Part shown: positions 1 through 12,736 of the stretch, piece after piece
How the letters are laid out: each line of letters begins with the position of its first letter
How positions within the stretch are numbered: position 1 is the stretch's first letter
NCBI GenBank assembly: GCA_033439795.1
Contig: JAUTDP010000004.1
Coordinates: forward strand, 1,798,001 to 1,862,000
From: Sordaria brevicollis
Taxonomy: Eukaryota; Ascomycota; Sordariomycetes; Sordariales; Sordariaceae
DNA length: 64,000 nt
Direction: 5' to 3'
Made by a program: the position numbers and the translations under genes
Notes under the pieces: generated by a model
Told to the model about the DNA's origin: nothing
Database searches by the model: none
What the model saw: the letters and a program-made list of their open reading frames with translations, nothing else

Positions 1-567
1 TTCGCTATTTTTTTGTCGAAAGCCTTTTAAGTAAATATAGCGCGTTAACGGAAATTATTTTAAGAAATATCCCTAAAAAATTTATACTAAACTTAAAAAT
101 TAAATTCGCTAAATATATTATATAATTTATTAAAAGTCTATATAATTAAACCGGGCGGTATAATAATAATATATAAATAAATTTCGAAAAATTAACCCGC
201 TTATTCGGCTCTATAAATTCGATAAAATTCTATTAAAATAATAATTTTGTAAGTAAGTATTTTACTAATACCAACCTCGTTTGTAAAGAGAGCGCCCCGA
301 AGAAGAAAGCGTAATATATAATTAATAATATATACGTTTAAAAAAAAATTAACTAAGCCTAATTTCGCTTCTATATAAATTAAATTTAATTATAATTTTC
401 GTTTTTACGAAAATTAATGTAACAAAGAGATTTCGCTCTTATAGAAATAAAAGTAAAATAGAAATACGTATTAATAATTTAATAAGGAAGTAAATCCCGG
501 TTAAAATTATTAAGGATTTTCTAATTGGTTTACTTATATTTTTTTTTAAATTTTATTATATTATATA

Positions 568-592
568 ATAAAGGAGGGTTATCCTCCTTTAT
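568..592. repeat. Hairpin, 10-bp stem with 5-nt loop
   Basis: ATAAAGGAGG at 568-577 pairs exactly with CCTCCTTTAT at 583-592 around the loop GTTAT. It lies in otherwise featureless AT-rich DNA. A transcription-terminator or transposon-end role is possible, but nothing nearby supports either. Confidence 0.6.
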
Positions 593-1345
593 ATAATTAT
601 AATTTAAAATAGGCCGACCTAATACCCTACTACCTAAAGAAATAAGGGTAACGTCCGTATATTTCTTATATAATGAATACTTTCTTTAAATAATATTTTT
701 AATAACCTATTCGGCTTCGATATTCTATTTAATTTAATTAATAATATTATTCTATAATTACCCGCCGTCCTTTATATCCTTTATCGAAAATTAAATAAAT
801 TATTTTATTATATCGTTTATTATTATAAAGTATTCTTTAATTATAATATAATTATAATTATAAAAGAGTGGAAATTTTTTAATATTTTTAATATCGAAAG
901 GTCGTATTTCTTTCGTAAATTTTTACAATTCTTTCAAATTAGTAAAATAAATTAATAGGGTTTATTAATTGAACGCCGGGGCTATATTAATTCTTTTATA
1001 TTTTTTAAAAAAATCTTTTAATTTAATGGCAAAATTTCTATTTAACGAATTACTAGTACAAAATTGCGCTATAATCCGCGAGCCGATTTTAATTATCTAC
1101 TATTAATAAGTATATATTTAGCGCGAAATTTAATTTACGTACCCGAATCGCTTTAATTCTTTATTTATAAGGTTGTAATATATTAATAATTAAAATTTAT
1201 TCGAATATTCGTATATAACCCTCTTTATTTCGAATATATTTTAATATTATTTATTATATTCGAATATTTCCTTATCCTTCGGATAGAATACTATATTAAA
1301 AGTAATATTAAATATATACGGGCTATAAATAATATCGCTAGTATT

Positions 1346-1758
1346 TTAACGCTCGTTGCCGAACGTATATATTTTAGCGTAGCGGGTATTAAAATATAAA
1401 AACGTTTAAAAAATCCTAACCTAATTATCGATTATATATCCGCCGCGGGTATAAATACCTAATCCGTTTTCGATTAACGAGAATTTTATATTATTAATAT
1501 ATCCCGGCTTAATCGAATAGCGTTTAAACGCTACGAATAGTATTACGATTACTATTTTATTAATTATAATTTAATATAGGGATTCGGGATCCTTTATATT
1601 TAAATTTATAAAGTCGCCGCGGCGGATTATTACCGTATATAGTAGTAACGTCGATATATTTATACTAATAATAGCCTGTATAATATAATTAATATTCGAA
1701 TTATTTATAAACGCTATTATAACCCTCCTAAAAAAATTCTAAAAGGATTATATAATTC
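1346..1758 (+). pseudogene. Unrecognised RIP-broken coding trace
   Basis: One + frame (codons starting at 1346) reads about 137 codons in which every interruption is TAA or TAG at a place where Gln or Trp would fit, as expected of a RIP-mutated gene. Visible stretches include SRLNRIAFKRYE and VAAADYYRI followed by a basic RRYIYTNNSLYN segment. I do not recognise the family. The trace may extend upstream. It is probably an old transposon or repeated gene, because RIP acts on duplicated DNA. Confidence 0.35.
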
Positions 1759-1905
1759 TACCTTCCTAAGGGTTACCCTTATTTTTTTCGAATTAATAAG
1801 GCGATTTTATATAACCGAATAATTTAAATTAATTAATTATTAAAAAAGTTAAATATTATTTTATTATAATTTTTATATCCGCTAAATAAAGGTAATTTAT
1901 TCTTA

Positions 1906-1960
1906 AGTTTTATTTATACGAGAATAAAACTAACGCGCTAACTTTCGTTTATACGAAAGT
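1906..1960. repeat. Pair of short palindromes
   Basis: Two hairpins lie back to back: AGTTTTATT (1906-1914) pairs with AATAAAACT (1923-1931), and ACTTTCGTTTATACGAAAGT (1941-1960) has an 8-bp stem around a 4-nt loop. Similar sequences recur near 396-416, 431-454, 2650-2675, 9890-9912 and 9970-9992. Confidence 0.5.
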
Positions 1961-2683
1961 AGATTTTATATAATTATTTTTACAAAAATGAAGGCTAATA
2001 TATTAATTTTACTTTTATATAAATAAAGTTTAGGGGTATAAATTATTCCTACGAAAATAAAATTAAAAATATAATAGAAAATAAATAATTTATAATTATA
2101 ATTTATATAAAAATAAAAGTCCTTCGTAAAATTATAATCGAGGATTAAAGCCGCTTTATCCTTCGGATATCCCGCTTTAATATTTTATATTAATATTAAA
2201 TTAAGGCCGGTAATTTTATATAATTATACCGCTAATATAAAAAGCTTATCGGTATTTTAAAAAGTCTCCGGGTTGCGCTCGATAAATTTAAAATTAATAT
2301 CGAATAGTATTACTAATAGTACCCTCAATTTTAAAATTACGTAAATCTTTTTTAAATTATAATAATTAATATTAATAGGGTAATTATTCTTATAAAGTAT
2401 AAATCGGTTATACTTTTTATTCGCGTTTTATTATTCCTTATTTTTATATTAAATAATATCCGGGTAATATAAACGTTAGAATTTATTAATATTAACGTCC
2501 TTTTTATCGATATATTCCGATTTAGGATTCAAATTCGGAATTATAGCTCTAAATAATTCCTTAATTATTTAAATCGGCGGTTTCGGTTTAGCTTTTCGCT
2601 TAAATAATATTATAAATTTCGCTATTATATAATAATAAATTAAATTGTAGGTTTCGTTTTTATAGAAATAGAAATTTTAATTT

Positions 2684-2778
2684 ACTTTCGTTTATATAAA
2701 AATAGTATTAATTAATTATAGCGGTTAAATTTCGATTAACCTTCGTTTATATAAAAGTAGTATTAATTAATTATAGCG
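2684..2778. repeat. Direct repeat of about 38 bp, 55 bp apart
   Basis: The segment starting CTTTCGTTTATATAAAA and ending ATTAATTATAGCG (2684-2723) recurs at 2739-2778 with about two differences. Each copy begins with half of the local palindrome family. Confidence 0.6.
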
Positions 2779-2869
2779 ATTACGAGTAATAGGAAATTAT
2801 AATAAAGAGAGAGAGGAAATTATTTCGAAGAAAGCGTAAAGGAAAAAGGGTATAAATTAAAACTGTATA

Positions 2870-2874
2870 CGGAC
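2870..2874. repeat. TSD of element 1 (CGGAC)
   Basis: CGGAC directly before the 5' LTR is repeated exactly at 9804-9808, directly after the 3' LTR. A 5-bp duplication is the usual size for Ty3/gypsy integrase. Confidence 0.9.
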
Positions 2875-3176
2875 TGCGACGGCACGGCTCACCCGCTGGT
2901 CACCTAACTGGTCACATGACGACCAAGGTCGCTGGGTTGCTCAGGGAACTGGGCGAACCACGGACTTGTTGTCGCAGGTCACTTGTTCATGCCAGCGAAC
3001 GTCGCACTGCCATTCACCGGCACAACGCATTCACTATACGGAACGCAAGGCCTATATCTTTCCGCCTACGCTTCCATTCTTATACGATTAATTTTCCTTC
3101 TTTCTTCATCTTACGATTTTCTATTAATTAAGGATTATTGTTATTTTATTACAAGCCCTTCCTTTTTGCCGTAATA
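2875..3176 (+). repeat. 5' LTR of element 1
   Basis: 302 bp, beginning TGCGACGG and ending CCGTAATA (originally ...ACA). It matches 9499-9803 throughout, apart from a 3-bp length difference near the start and transitions of RIP type. Its first half keeps many CpA/TpG and is clearly less mutated than the same half of the 3' LTR. Short open frames here are not genes. Confidence 0.92.
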
Positions 3177-3343
3177 ATCGTAAAATCAAACTAATATTCA
3201 TCGGGGACGATATAAAATATCCTACCTTAAAAAGAGATTACGATTAATTGCGCGCGATACGATAATCCCCCGCACCCTATTTGAACACCCGGATAATTAT
3301 ACGATTATAACCTATACAAGATAATTAAGATACCGAACGAACG

Positions 3344-5210
3344 ATGGCGCGCAATTAGGAGGAAGCGGCCAAATTAAAGGCGCAAGCCATTAATAAGGTC
3401 GATTTCGAATTGGCTAAATTAAATTAAAAAGAAACCCCTATCGCAAAAACCCGTTTAAATTATAAATCCATCGATAACCGTTACGTCTCTACGGCCTAAA
3501 AAGTTTAAAATACCGTTAAAGAAATTAATAACCCCGACGCCGTTACCTTCGAATATTACGACGCCTATATAATTCCCGAGATTAAAGCCTAATACTTTCC
3601 CAATACGAAGGAATATATCGAAGAGGATTTAGAGAATAAGATTAAGGATATTACTATTCGCTACACCTCTAATAAAAAAGGACCCTACTTTCCGTTCGAC
3701 CCCCTATTCTAATACGAAGATCCGTAGCCCGAAGGATATAGAAATTTAATAAGAATCGAGGATTTTATCGCCGAGGTTAAAAAGAATTCCGATACTATAT
3801 TTAAGGAAATAAAAGCCCGTATCGTCGCTATATTCGCTTATAAAAAATAATCCGAGGAATTCTATATTATTATTTACTATTTTAATAAAATTATAATAAA
3901 TTTAAACGATTAGATCCAATATTTTAAGGGTATATACTATAAATCCGAAAAATAGAAAAAGAAAATTCGTTTTTAAACTATTATTAAAAAAAACGATAAA
4001 GGTATTTAATATTACCCTAATAGCATCGACGCGGCTACCTATAAAACTAACCGAATTAAATATCGCGCCTTTATTACCTAAAGTATTATTCCCAATTTCG
4101 ATATTTCCGATTTTAAAACCGATTATAATAATAATAACCATTAATAAAGTAAGAAACCTACTAATTCTAATAAAGAAATAATAGAAGATTTAATAGCTAC
4201 TATTATAGTTAAAGATAAGGAGATTCAAACTTTAAATTAAATAATCGCTAATATTATTCGCAATTCGACGCGTCGTAGCGCAACCCTAGGCGGCGCTTCT
4301 ATTATTACTATTAGCGGAAAATTTTCCAAAATCTCAAACCCTCCTATCTTCTATACCGATAAGAATAAAAATACTATTACCTTCGAAGTATAATATCGTA
4401 CTATAATTAATAAATTAAAGGTCAATTCGGATTACTTTACCGATAATAAAATTAAATAAATATATATCGAAAATCGCTTAGTTAACTACGCCGTTAAAGA
4501 CTTATAGCCGTATTTACGTAATACTTACCCAAATCAAATCAATTCTTCGAAGGCTTTAATAGATTATTTTAAACGCTAATATAATAATTCTAACGTTACC
4601 CACTAAGTAATCAAGGAATTCGAGAAACTCCGTATATATTAGGATAATTTTTATATCTTTAAGAATAAGTTTATTCGTTTTACTAGCGAATATTAAATCC
4701 CGTAGTCGAATTGGAAGGAAGCTTTCTATCGTCGTTTATTTATTAACCTCCAAGTAGGAATAGCTTTATATACTACCCTAAATACGGTCGATTTTAACGG
4801 ATACGTTAAAATTATTAAATAAATTGCTTATACGTAGAAGGTAATTAAGTAAACTACTACGTTATCTTCTTCGAATTCGAATAACCGTAATTGCGGAAAT
4901 AATAATAGAAATAATAGTAATACTAATAGAGGAAGAGGCTCCTCTTCGATTGGAGGTAATTCTAATATTAGTAGCAATAATAAGAACCTAACTAAGGAGG
5001 AGATCGACAATATATTCCGTAAAGGAATATACTTTACTTATAAGGAATAAGGATATTGTATTAAAGATTGCCCTAAGAAATCCGATTCTAATAATCGCCC
5101 CGCTACGATAAATTACCGTACCCGCCTTCAATCCGTATATATTCGCTATAATATTAAAAATAGAAAGGAGGATAAGGGTAAAGAGAAGGATGAGTCGAAA
5201 AATTAATTAC
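3344..5210 (+). pseudogene. Element 1 gag (nucleocapsid) relic
   Basis: An ATG at 3344 opens a frame read as MARN*EEAAKLKA, where the stop fits a former Trp codon. The frame continues with TAA/TAG at former Gln/Trp positions for about 600 codons. Near its end a retroviral-type zinc knuckle CX2CX4HX4C spans 5030-5071, read now as YFTY....GYCIKDC, in which Cys and His codons have become Tyr. Gag would package the element RNA into virus-like particles. Its phase differs from pol, which lies in the -1 frame. It is not functional. Confidence 0.85.
5030..5071 (+). other. CCHC zinc knuckle of element 1 gag
   Basis: The spacing C-x2-C-x4-H-x4-C is kept, but the first two Cys and the His codons are now TAC/TAT. 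Only the last Cys (TGC) survives, followed by PKK. This identifies the upstream frame as gag. Confidence 0.8.
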
Positions 5211-5229
5211 CTTAAATAAAATAAACTCC

Positions 5230-8200
5230 CATTTAGGGAAATTTATATAGTAACGATAAAGAAAAGCGCCTAATAATACAAATAGAGACTTTTTATATAA
5301 TTATTTAAAAGGAGACCCTTTTACTATATCCGCCTTTATAAGTAGTAATAGAATTATAATTACTATTAAAAAAACTATTATAAATTCGGGAGCCGCTACT
5401 TATATTTTAATTAATTAAACTACAACCGACTATTTATAACGACTTCTCGGACTCGAAATTAAAAGCGACTTCGACCCTATTAATATAGGAGGCCCTTTTA
5501 TTAAAAACGATAATAAGAAAATTACGACCGCCCTAAAAACGAACGTTATAATATAAAACCGTACCGTTCGCAACGAATAATTAATTATCGCCGATATTCA
5601 TTACAATATAATAATTGGCCGTATTTAGTTCGAATACTACAATATTACAATCGATTATTTACGAAGGAGGTTATTATTTAATAATAATTAGCTAATAGAC
5701 CTCGATTAAATAAGGAATATTTATATCGAAGATAAGGAAGGTTAATTTATTAATTTAAAATACTAAGAGGACGTTATCCGCAAAAAATAGTTTATAAAAA
5801 GAAAAGATAAACGAAAACGTAACAGGGCCGTAATATATCGCCGAATTCGAAAGCTCGAAAATATTCTATAACTTTTACCTTCGACTAAATAAATAGCGCG
5901 CCTAATAATTAATATTCTTTAAAGAATTACAACCGATAAAAAAACAACCGACCCTACTAAAAAAGTACAAAACTCTATAGAATAGGCTTTATAAAACGAA
6001 TTTCTACCGCTACCGGTAGAATTAAAGAAAACGTTAATAAAAATATTAAAGGAATAAAAGAGAAATTTCAAAGAGGATTTAAAACACTTTAAGGAATAAT
6101 TATAAAGAGAAGACTTTAGTAATAGTATAAAGAAAAACGACCAAGGTTACTTTAAATAGAAAAAGGGAATTGTATAATATAAAGAACGAATGCCCAATAT
6201 AGCTATTATTAATTCTATAGCCTTTATATAAATAGTAAAGAAAAAGCACTTAGGAGTAACGAATTTATACAAGATCGATCGTTTTATCGAAGAACGTAAG
6301 GATTAGGAATATTTTAACGGCTTAAATCTAAAGGAACGGGAATAAACTCTATAACAGATTCCTACTCGTTATTATAATTACGAAAATATTTTTAATAAGC
6401 GACGGTTAAATACGTTATTAGAATTAGGGAATAGTAATTACCGTATCCGATTATAAAAGGGAACTAACTTTAAAAATTTGGGTTATAACTTATTATATAA
6501 AATAAATACGGATAAGTTAAAAGCGTATCGATTATATATTATAGAGAATTTAAATAAAGGTTTTATTGAAAGTAATTCCGCGCTATAGGCTACCCCTATT
6601 CTCTTTATACCCAAAGCTAATAGGAAATTCCGCTTCTATATAGATTATTGGAAATTGAATAAAATTACCCGGAAAGACCATTACCCACTACCTCTTATTA
6701 AAGAAACGTTAACCCGAATAATTAGAGCGAAAATCTTTATTAAAATCGATATCCGGTAAACTTTTTATTATATCCGTATATATCTAAACGATAAGGAATT
6801 TACAACTTTCCGTACTCGGTATAGGGCCTATAAATATAAAGTATTACTTTTCGGATTAATTAATAGATTATTAACGTTTTAAAAGTATATTAACGACGCT
6901 TTAATAAAATATTTAAACGATTTTTATAATACTTATATCGATAATATTTTAATTTATTTTAATAACGAAAAGGAATATAAAATCTACGTTAAGAAAATAT
7001 TAGAGAGGCTCTACTAGGCCGGGTTGTAAGCTAATTTAAATAAATACGAATTCTACGTTATTAAAACGAAATTTCTAGGGTTTATTATCGGTATTAATAG
7101 AATTTCGGTAGATCCGGCGAAAATCTAAGTAATTAAAGAATAGAAAGAATTATTAACGGTTAAGGGTATATAATCGTTCTTAAGCTTCTATAATTTCTAT
7201 TGCAAATTTATAAGGGAATATAGGAGGATTTCGAAACCGTTAATAATATTAATAAGAAAAAGGGAAACGTTCAATTAGATAAGGGAATATTAAGTAGCGT
7301 TTAATACCTTAAAGTAATATTTAATCGATATATTAATATTCGCCTACTTCGATTTCGAAAGGGAAATAAGGTTAAAAACGGATACGTTAAACGGGGTATT
7401 AGCTAGCGTTTTATCTTAAAAATACGAAGATAAGTAGCACCCTATCGTTTATTTTTCGGAAATAATATAAGGAGTAGAATATAATTACTTAATATATAAT
7501 AAGGAAATATTAGCTATAATAAAAGTATTAGTATATTAGTATTCGGAATTTATTGGGCTCTAATAGACCGAGCCTTTTATAATTATTACGGACTACGAAG
7601 CGTTAAAATACTTTAATACTAAACGCCTATTAAATACGAAATAAATAATATAAGTATAATTATTATCGTAATATAATTTCCTAATTATTTACTAACCCGG
7701 TAAAAATAACGCGGTAATTAATACTCTATTAAAAAAGTCAAAAAATATTAAGGATTAAAAGGAATAGAAGGAATTGTAACGTATAATACGCTTTTTTAAA
7801 TCCGTAGGGGAGAGGGAGGATACGGTTTATATCTATACCCTAAATACTATAAATATTCTTAAAATAATAACCGGCTATAAATTCGTTTATTAAATATTAG
7901 AGGCCAATAAGATAAATATTTCTTTAAAAGAATATTATAAGAAGGCTCGACGGAGAGAATTAAACTTTATAATATTATAAGAGTAATTACTATTATTCCG
8001 TAACCGTTTCGTAATTTTAAAAAGCACTTTAAGGATTAGAACGATTTAGGATTATTATAATACCCTAGCGACGGCCTACTTTAGAAGGAATAAAATACGT
8101 AAATTAGTAATAATTTAATATTAGTAATCCGGTCTAATTAGGGACGTTAATTAATATATAGCGAACTATACGGTCTATTACGCTTCCAAATACCTACGGG

Positions 8201-9453
8201 GTAAAATACTAAGAATATTTCAAAGTATTAAAGCCCCTAAAAGAATTTAGAACCGTTTAGTAATAGATTTTAAGAAGATATTATTAAATAAATACGGATA
8301 TAATAATTTAATAAATATAATCGACCCTTTATCCAAAATTATATAATTATTCCTTTATAAATCGATTATTATAAGAAAAGAAGTTTATAAACTATATTAC
8401 GAGGGTCCTTTCCGTATTTTCGGCCCGCTTAAAGAATTTATTAATAATAGGGGATTATAATTTAAATTAGACTTTTTATAGGAATTAGCTTCTTTAATCG
8501 GGACTAAGTAATTGTTAATTTTAACCGGATACTTATAGATTTTAAACTAAATCGAGAACTTCTATAAATAAATCGATTAGAAACTACGACTATATATCAA
8601 CTACAACTAAAATAATTAATCGGAAATAATCCTGGCCTTAAATTACGTATAGAATAATTTACTATAAGATAGTATAAGCCTCCAACCCTATAAAATCTTA
8701 TTCGGATTCCCAATATTTACCTTTTCGGATTGGAAGGTAATAATAAATTTAGAAAATACGCCTTTTATAGAATGTTTAAACCGATAAAATATTCGAAATG
8801 CCGTTAAGAAAATTCAAAAATATATAAATTACGTTAGGAAATATATCGAAGTAATATAACGGAAATAAACTATTCAAATAAATAAGAAACGTTATAAACT
8901 AGACTTCGATGTAAAAAATCGAATTTTTATTATTAAGAAGAATTAATCAACCGACCGTCCGAACGATAAATTAGATTTTCTATTAATAAGGTAATATTTT
9001 CTTATCGTAAATAAAAAGGGTAGTACTTTCTTAGTCTAGCTGCCTACTTTGTAGAAAATATCCAACTAATTCCCGCCGGATAAATTAAGGAAGTTTCCGA
9101 ATAACCTATTACTAAAATAAGCGCCGGAAAACCCGTTAGGGGAAATTATATTTAAAAACGAAGAATACGAAGTAGAGGAGATTATAATTTCAAAGGTAGA
9201 CTAAAATAAATTATTTTACTAAATAAAGTAGACCGGTTAGGACCTAAACCTAAAATAGTATCCTACGAGCGATTTTAAGAACGTAGTAACCAAATTGAAG
9301 GAGTACTATAATAGTCATCCGGAAGCGGCCGGGCCTCTTCGGAGGTTGCAAAATTGGATTATAGCGGCAATACAGGAGGAGGAAGCACCCGAATATAAGG
9401 AGGATAATTTACCGGTAAGGATAAATAATAGGAGGTTAAAGAGGAGAAAGTAA
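5230..9453 (+). pseudogene. Element 1 pol relic: PR-RT-RH-INT-chromodomain
   Basis: Frame 1 of the window, ending at TAA 9451-9453. Protease active site reads INSGAAT (5380-5400; D to N by RIP). RT shows FRFYIDYWKLNKITRKDHYP (about 6628-6690) and the catalytic box as YIDN at 6934-6945, where the family has YxDD. RNase H lies at about 7320-7620. The integrase zinc-finger end (ANYTVYYASK, originally with Cys) is near 8150, and the core with FGPLKEF and INNRG follows to about 8780. A chromodomain ends the protein (9163-9360). Many stops and lost catalytic Asp codons mean it is dead. Confidence 0.9.
9163..9360 (+). other. Chromodomain at the C-terminus of element 1 pol
   Basis: Reads EYEVEEIIISKVD, then a KLFY...K*TG block and YPTSDFKN, and ends with a SHPEAAGPLRRLQNW tail. 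This is the layout of fungal chromovirus chromodomains. In that family the domain binds methylated histone H3 and directs integration to heterochromatin (family knowledge). Two Trp codons in the core are now stops. Confidence 0.85.
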
Positions 9454-9487
9454 TTACGTTTCGGAAAGACTCGAAGCGAGTCTTTTC

Positions 9488-9498
9488 AAAGGGGGGGG
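9488..9498 (+). promoter_or_regulatory. Polypurine tract of element 1
   Basis: AAA followed by eight G immediately abuts the TG that opens the 3' LTR. It would prime plus-strand DNA synthesis and fixes the element's + orientation. Confidence 0.85.
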
Positions 9499-9803
9499 TG
9501 ATATAACGGTACAGCTCACCCGTTAGTTACCTAACTAGTTATATAACGACCAAAGTCGCTAGGTTATTCAAGGAATTGGGCGAACCACGGACTTATTGTC
9601 GTAGGTTATTTATTCATGCCAGCGAACGTCGCACTGCCATTTACCGGTATAACGCATTCACTATACGGAACGCAAGGCCTATATCTTTCCGCCTGCGCTT
9701 CTATTCTTGTACGATTAGTTTTCCTTCTTTCTTCATCTTACGATTTTCTATCAATTAAGGATTATTGTTGTTTTATCACAAGCCCTTCCTTTTTGCCGTA
9801 ACA
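9499..9803 (+). repeat. 3' LTR of element 1
   Basis: 305 bp, TGATATAACGG...CCGTAACA, followed by the TSD CGGAC at 9804. It retains the terminal CA that the 5' LTR has lost to TA. Its 5' half is more RIP-mutated than the 5' LTR, and its 3' half is less so. Confidence 0.92.
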
Positions 9804-9808
9804 CGGAC

Positions 9809-11039
9809 TATAGTAATTAGCGCGGTTTTTAGGGTAAATCCTTCCTATTAAGTTTATATTTTAATATATATAATTAATAACGGCCCGATTTTCACTTCTA
9901 TAAAAATAAAGGTCGTTCTAAATTCTATTAAAAAAGTCAATTATTATAAATAAAAAATATAAAGTCTAATTTATTTTCGTAGAAATAAAGGTAGGAAATT
10001 GTATACGTATTAAATAAATGGGTATAATAAATTATATTAATATAAAATAGTATAAGGGAACGGCTAAATTTAATTAATAGGTCGTTAAAATATTTATTTA
10101 ATATAGAATTTAAACGATTTAAGGAACCGATAAAATTTAATATAATAAATAAATACAAAATAATATATATATAATATAAATATTTTTATCCTATTTCTAT
10201 TTACGCTTCGGCTATTTAATTATACGAATAGGGCGCGTTATCGATAATAATAAATTAAAAATTAACGACGTATTAATATATAAAATCGTTCTTATATAAT
10301 TTTTATTTATATTTATACGGGAAATAATATTTTTACTATTTATAATATTAATAATAAGTATTATTTTACGCCTAATATTATTTATTACGATAATTATACG
10401 TATTCTAATATATTCGGCGACGAAATCGGAATTGTACGTTTAAAAATACTTTTAATTTTATAATATTAGTATATTAATTATTAATTTAGCGATAGTATAT
10501 ATAGATTCTACTACGCTATTAATTATAAAATATATAATTTATTAATATATTTCGGGCTAAATAATAATTAAATAAGGAAGTTAGAATTTAATATTAAAAA
10601 TTATAAACGTAAATGAGATATATAATTCGAAAAAACTTTATATACGAATAAGGAATATACCCGTTTTATTTATAAGCGAGGGAGTACCGAATTTCTTTTT
10701 TAATTTCTATAATAATTTTTCCGTTCGACCGAAGAGATAATTATATATATTATAATATTTATTACGGGGGTATTTCTAGCGGTCGATATTATATTATATA
10801 ATTTTAAATAAAGTTTTGTAAAAATAAGGGGCGTTAATAACGGCGTATATATTAAGGGCCTCTTTAATTAATTTAGCCCGCTATTCCCATTCCGACTTTA
10901 TTTACTTTCGCGGGCGGAAATCCGAAATTAGAAAAATACTAAAAATTGGATCTTCGACCGAACGCGAAATTAAAATCCAATTTAAAAGTTAAAATTATAT
11001 AAAATTAAATAAATTGTTTAATATAAATAATAAATTAAA
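9809..11039. other. RIP-mutated spacer between element 1 and X1
   Basis: AT-rich DNA without a recognisable domain. Two short palindromes of the left-flank type lie near 9890-9912 and 9970-9992. Some frames between about 10550 and 11040 may be the N-terminal part of X1, but they are too broken to read with confidence. Confidence 0.5.
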
Positions 11040-12579
11040 TTCGTATATATAGGATAATTCGGCGTATTATAAGGTAGATATAAATAATAGGGCGAAATTG
11101 GTCCCGAATTAATCGAAATACTAATAAAGAGCGAAAAAATATACGATATTACGAATATTGCTAAAGGTACGTATAATACGCTTAAAGCGCTATTATAAAT
11201 CCGCGACGTTTTTTAATTTAATTTAATTATATTATATAATATATTATATATTAAATATATTTATACCTATTTTTAATATTATTATAAATATAACGATTTA
11301 ATATTACGAATCCGGTATAATAAACTATTAGTAAAAGCGATTTTAATTAAACGGGCGAATATATAAATAATAAATTTAAATAATTAAAGGCGTATTTATT
11401 CGGCTTCGTAGATTATATTTAATAAATACTTCAATTAAATACTTCCTTACTTTATTAATAAAATCCTTATTATTAATATAAATAATAATCTTTAATATAT
11501 TTCTAAATATAAGAACGAAGAGGAATTCTAACCGTTCGAAATTTTGCGTTTCGTTCTTGGGGATAAAATTAAAAATAAATATAATTTTAAAATAATTGAT
11601 AAATATTCTAATAATTTAAAAGGACGTTATAAATTATCCGAATGGGTAAAAGCCTATGTACTTTCGAATATATATTTCGAATACTTTAATTAATATTATT
11701 ATATACCCGAATTAAAGAATAAAAAGGGGTAGAATTCGCTATAATTAAAAAAAATTAGAGAAATATAAACGGAATTTACGTTATTAATAAACCGTATAAA
11801 GTTCGTTAATAATAATAAACGTAATCTTAAACGCAAATTTATATTCGCGGAGGAATTTAAAAAACCGATAATATAATATTTATTCGGGTTTAAGGAGGAT
11901 ATAAGTAAATTCGCCTAAGCGTATACTATTTTAAAATATATTACCCTAAATTAATTAATAAATAATTCAAATTTCGAATAGATAAAATATTTACTTTATA
12001 GAAATTTTAATTTATTAAAAGAGGATTAATATTAGGATATTTAATAATAATATTCCGTTATTTTTATTTAAAACGATTAAGAGGGATAATTTAAAATATA
12101 ATTTTAATAGGAAGGATAATGGATATAATTTAAAGTATAATATTTTTACTAAAATTAATTATAATAATAAAAATAATATTACTATATTGATAAATAATAC
12201 GCCGAATATATTCAATTTATTTAAGCCGAAGTTCGCGTATTTATTGATTAAAATTAAAATAATTAAGCGGATTTAAAAGAATCTAAATTATAATACGAAT
12301 AAAGCGGGTTTAATATTATATATATTCGTTTAAAGTTATATATTGTATAATAATTATAATATATATTTAAATATTAAAAAATAATATAAGTAAAATAGTA
12401 AAAGATTAGTTAAATTCGAATAATTTTATAAACCCTAAAATTTCGTCGAAAGTAGGACTTATATTTATAATAATATTTAGAAATTTTTAAAATATTTGGA
12501 TAAAGATTCGTAAAAATACTATACCCCTTTTTTAAGAGTAAGTAAGTATAATCGACGGGGGTTACCCCCTAAAGAATGA
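11040..12579 (+). pseudogene. X1: unrecognised gene, paralogue of X2
   Basis: From about 11070 the + strand reads PELIEILIKSEKIYDITN, then TLKALL.IRDV, later LPYFINKILIININNNL, and ends with YLDKDS..YYTPFLRVSKYN and a TGA at 12577-12579. TGA is not made from CAA, CAG or single-hit TGG at CpA, so it may be the original stop. At least one phase change occurs between start and end. X2 (52870-54835) shows the same order of blocks (EFIEILIKYKEV, TLKTLLQIN, ILPYFIN*IFIININNNF, YLDK) with clear divergence, so both derive from one protein family that I cannot name. RIP shows it was repeated in the genome. Confidence 0.6.
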
Positions 12580-12736
12580 AAAATAATAAATATTAAATAA
12601 AGGAAAAAAAAAAAAAAATGAATTGGAAGATTTTATTAACGTTATATTTACTATAATAATTAGGAATTAAGAAAACGTATAATAAGTAAGATAATAGTAA
12701 GTATTTAATAAATATATTACGGGAATTAAGAATATT

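Larger units (their letters stand above)
1..2869. other. RIP-degraded host flank left of element 1
   Basis: AT-rich DNA with very few CpA or TpG and abundant TpA, while CpG persists. No LTR or retrotransposon domain was recognised. It holds one unrecognised coding trace (1346-1758), a strong hairpin (568-592) and many short imperfect palindromes. It was contiguous with 9809 onward before element 1 inserted, as the 5-bp duplication at 2870-2874 and 9804-9808 shows. Confidence 0.7.
2875..9803 (+). mobile_element. Element 1: full-length RIP-mutated Ty3/gypsy chromovirus
   Basis: A 6,929-bp element with two LTRs of about 300 bp, a 5-bp TSD (CGGAC), a gag with a CCHC knuckle, then protease, reverse transcriptase, RNase H, integrase and chromodomain in Ty3/gypsy order, a polypurine tract, and the 3' LTR. 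All coding frames carry many TAA/TAG. Its RT resembles that of element A more than those of C or D (shared YKYKVLPF-type and YDEFYV-type blocks), so 1 and A look like one clade. Nothing is nested in it. Confidence 0.95.

Noticed and set aside
2916..3174. Short open frames in the left LTR of element 1
   Set aside because: They recur in the right LTR (9576-9801), overlap each other in different phases and have no domain; they are LTR sequence.
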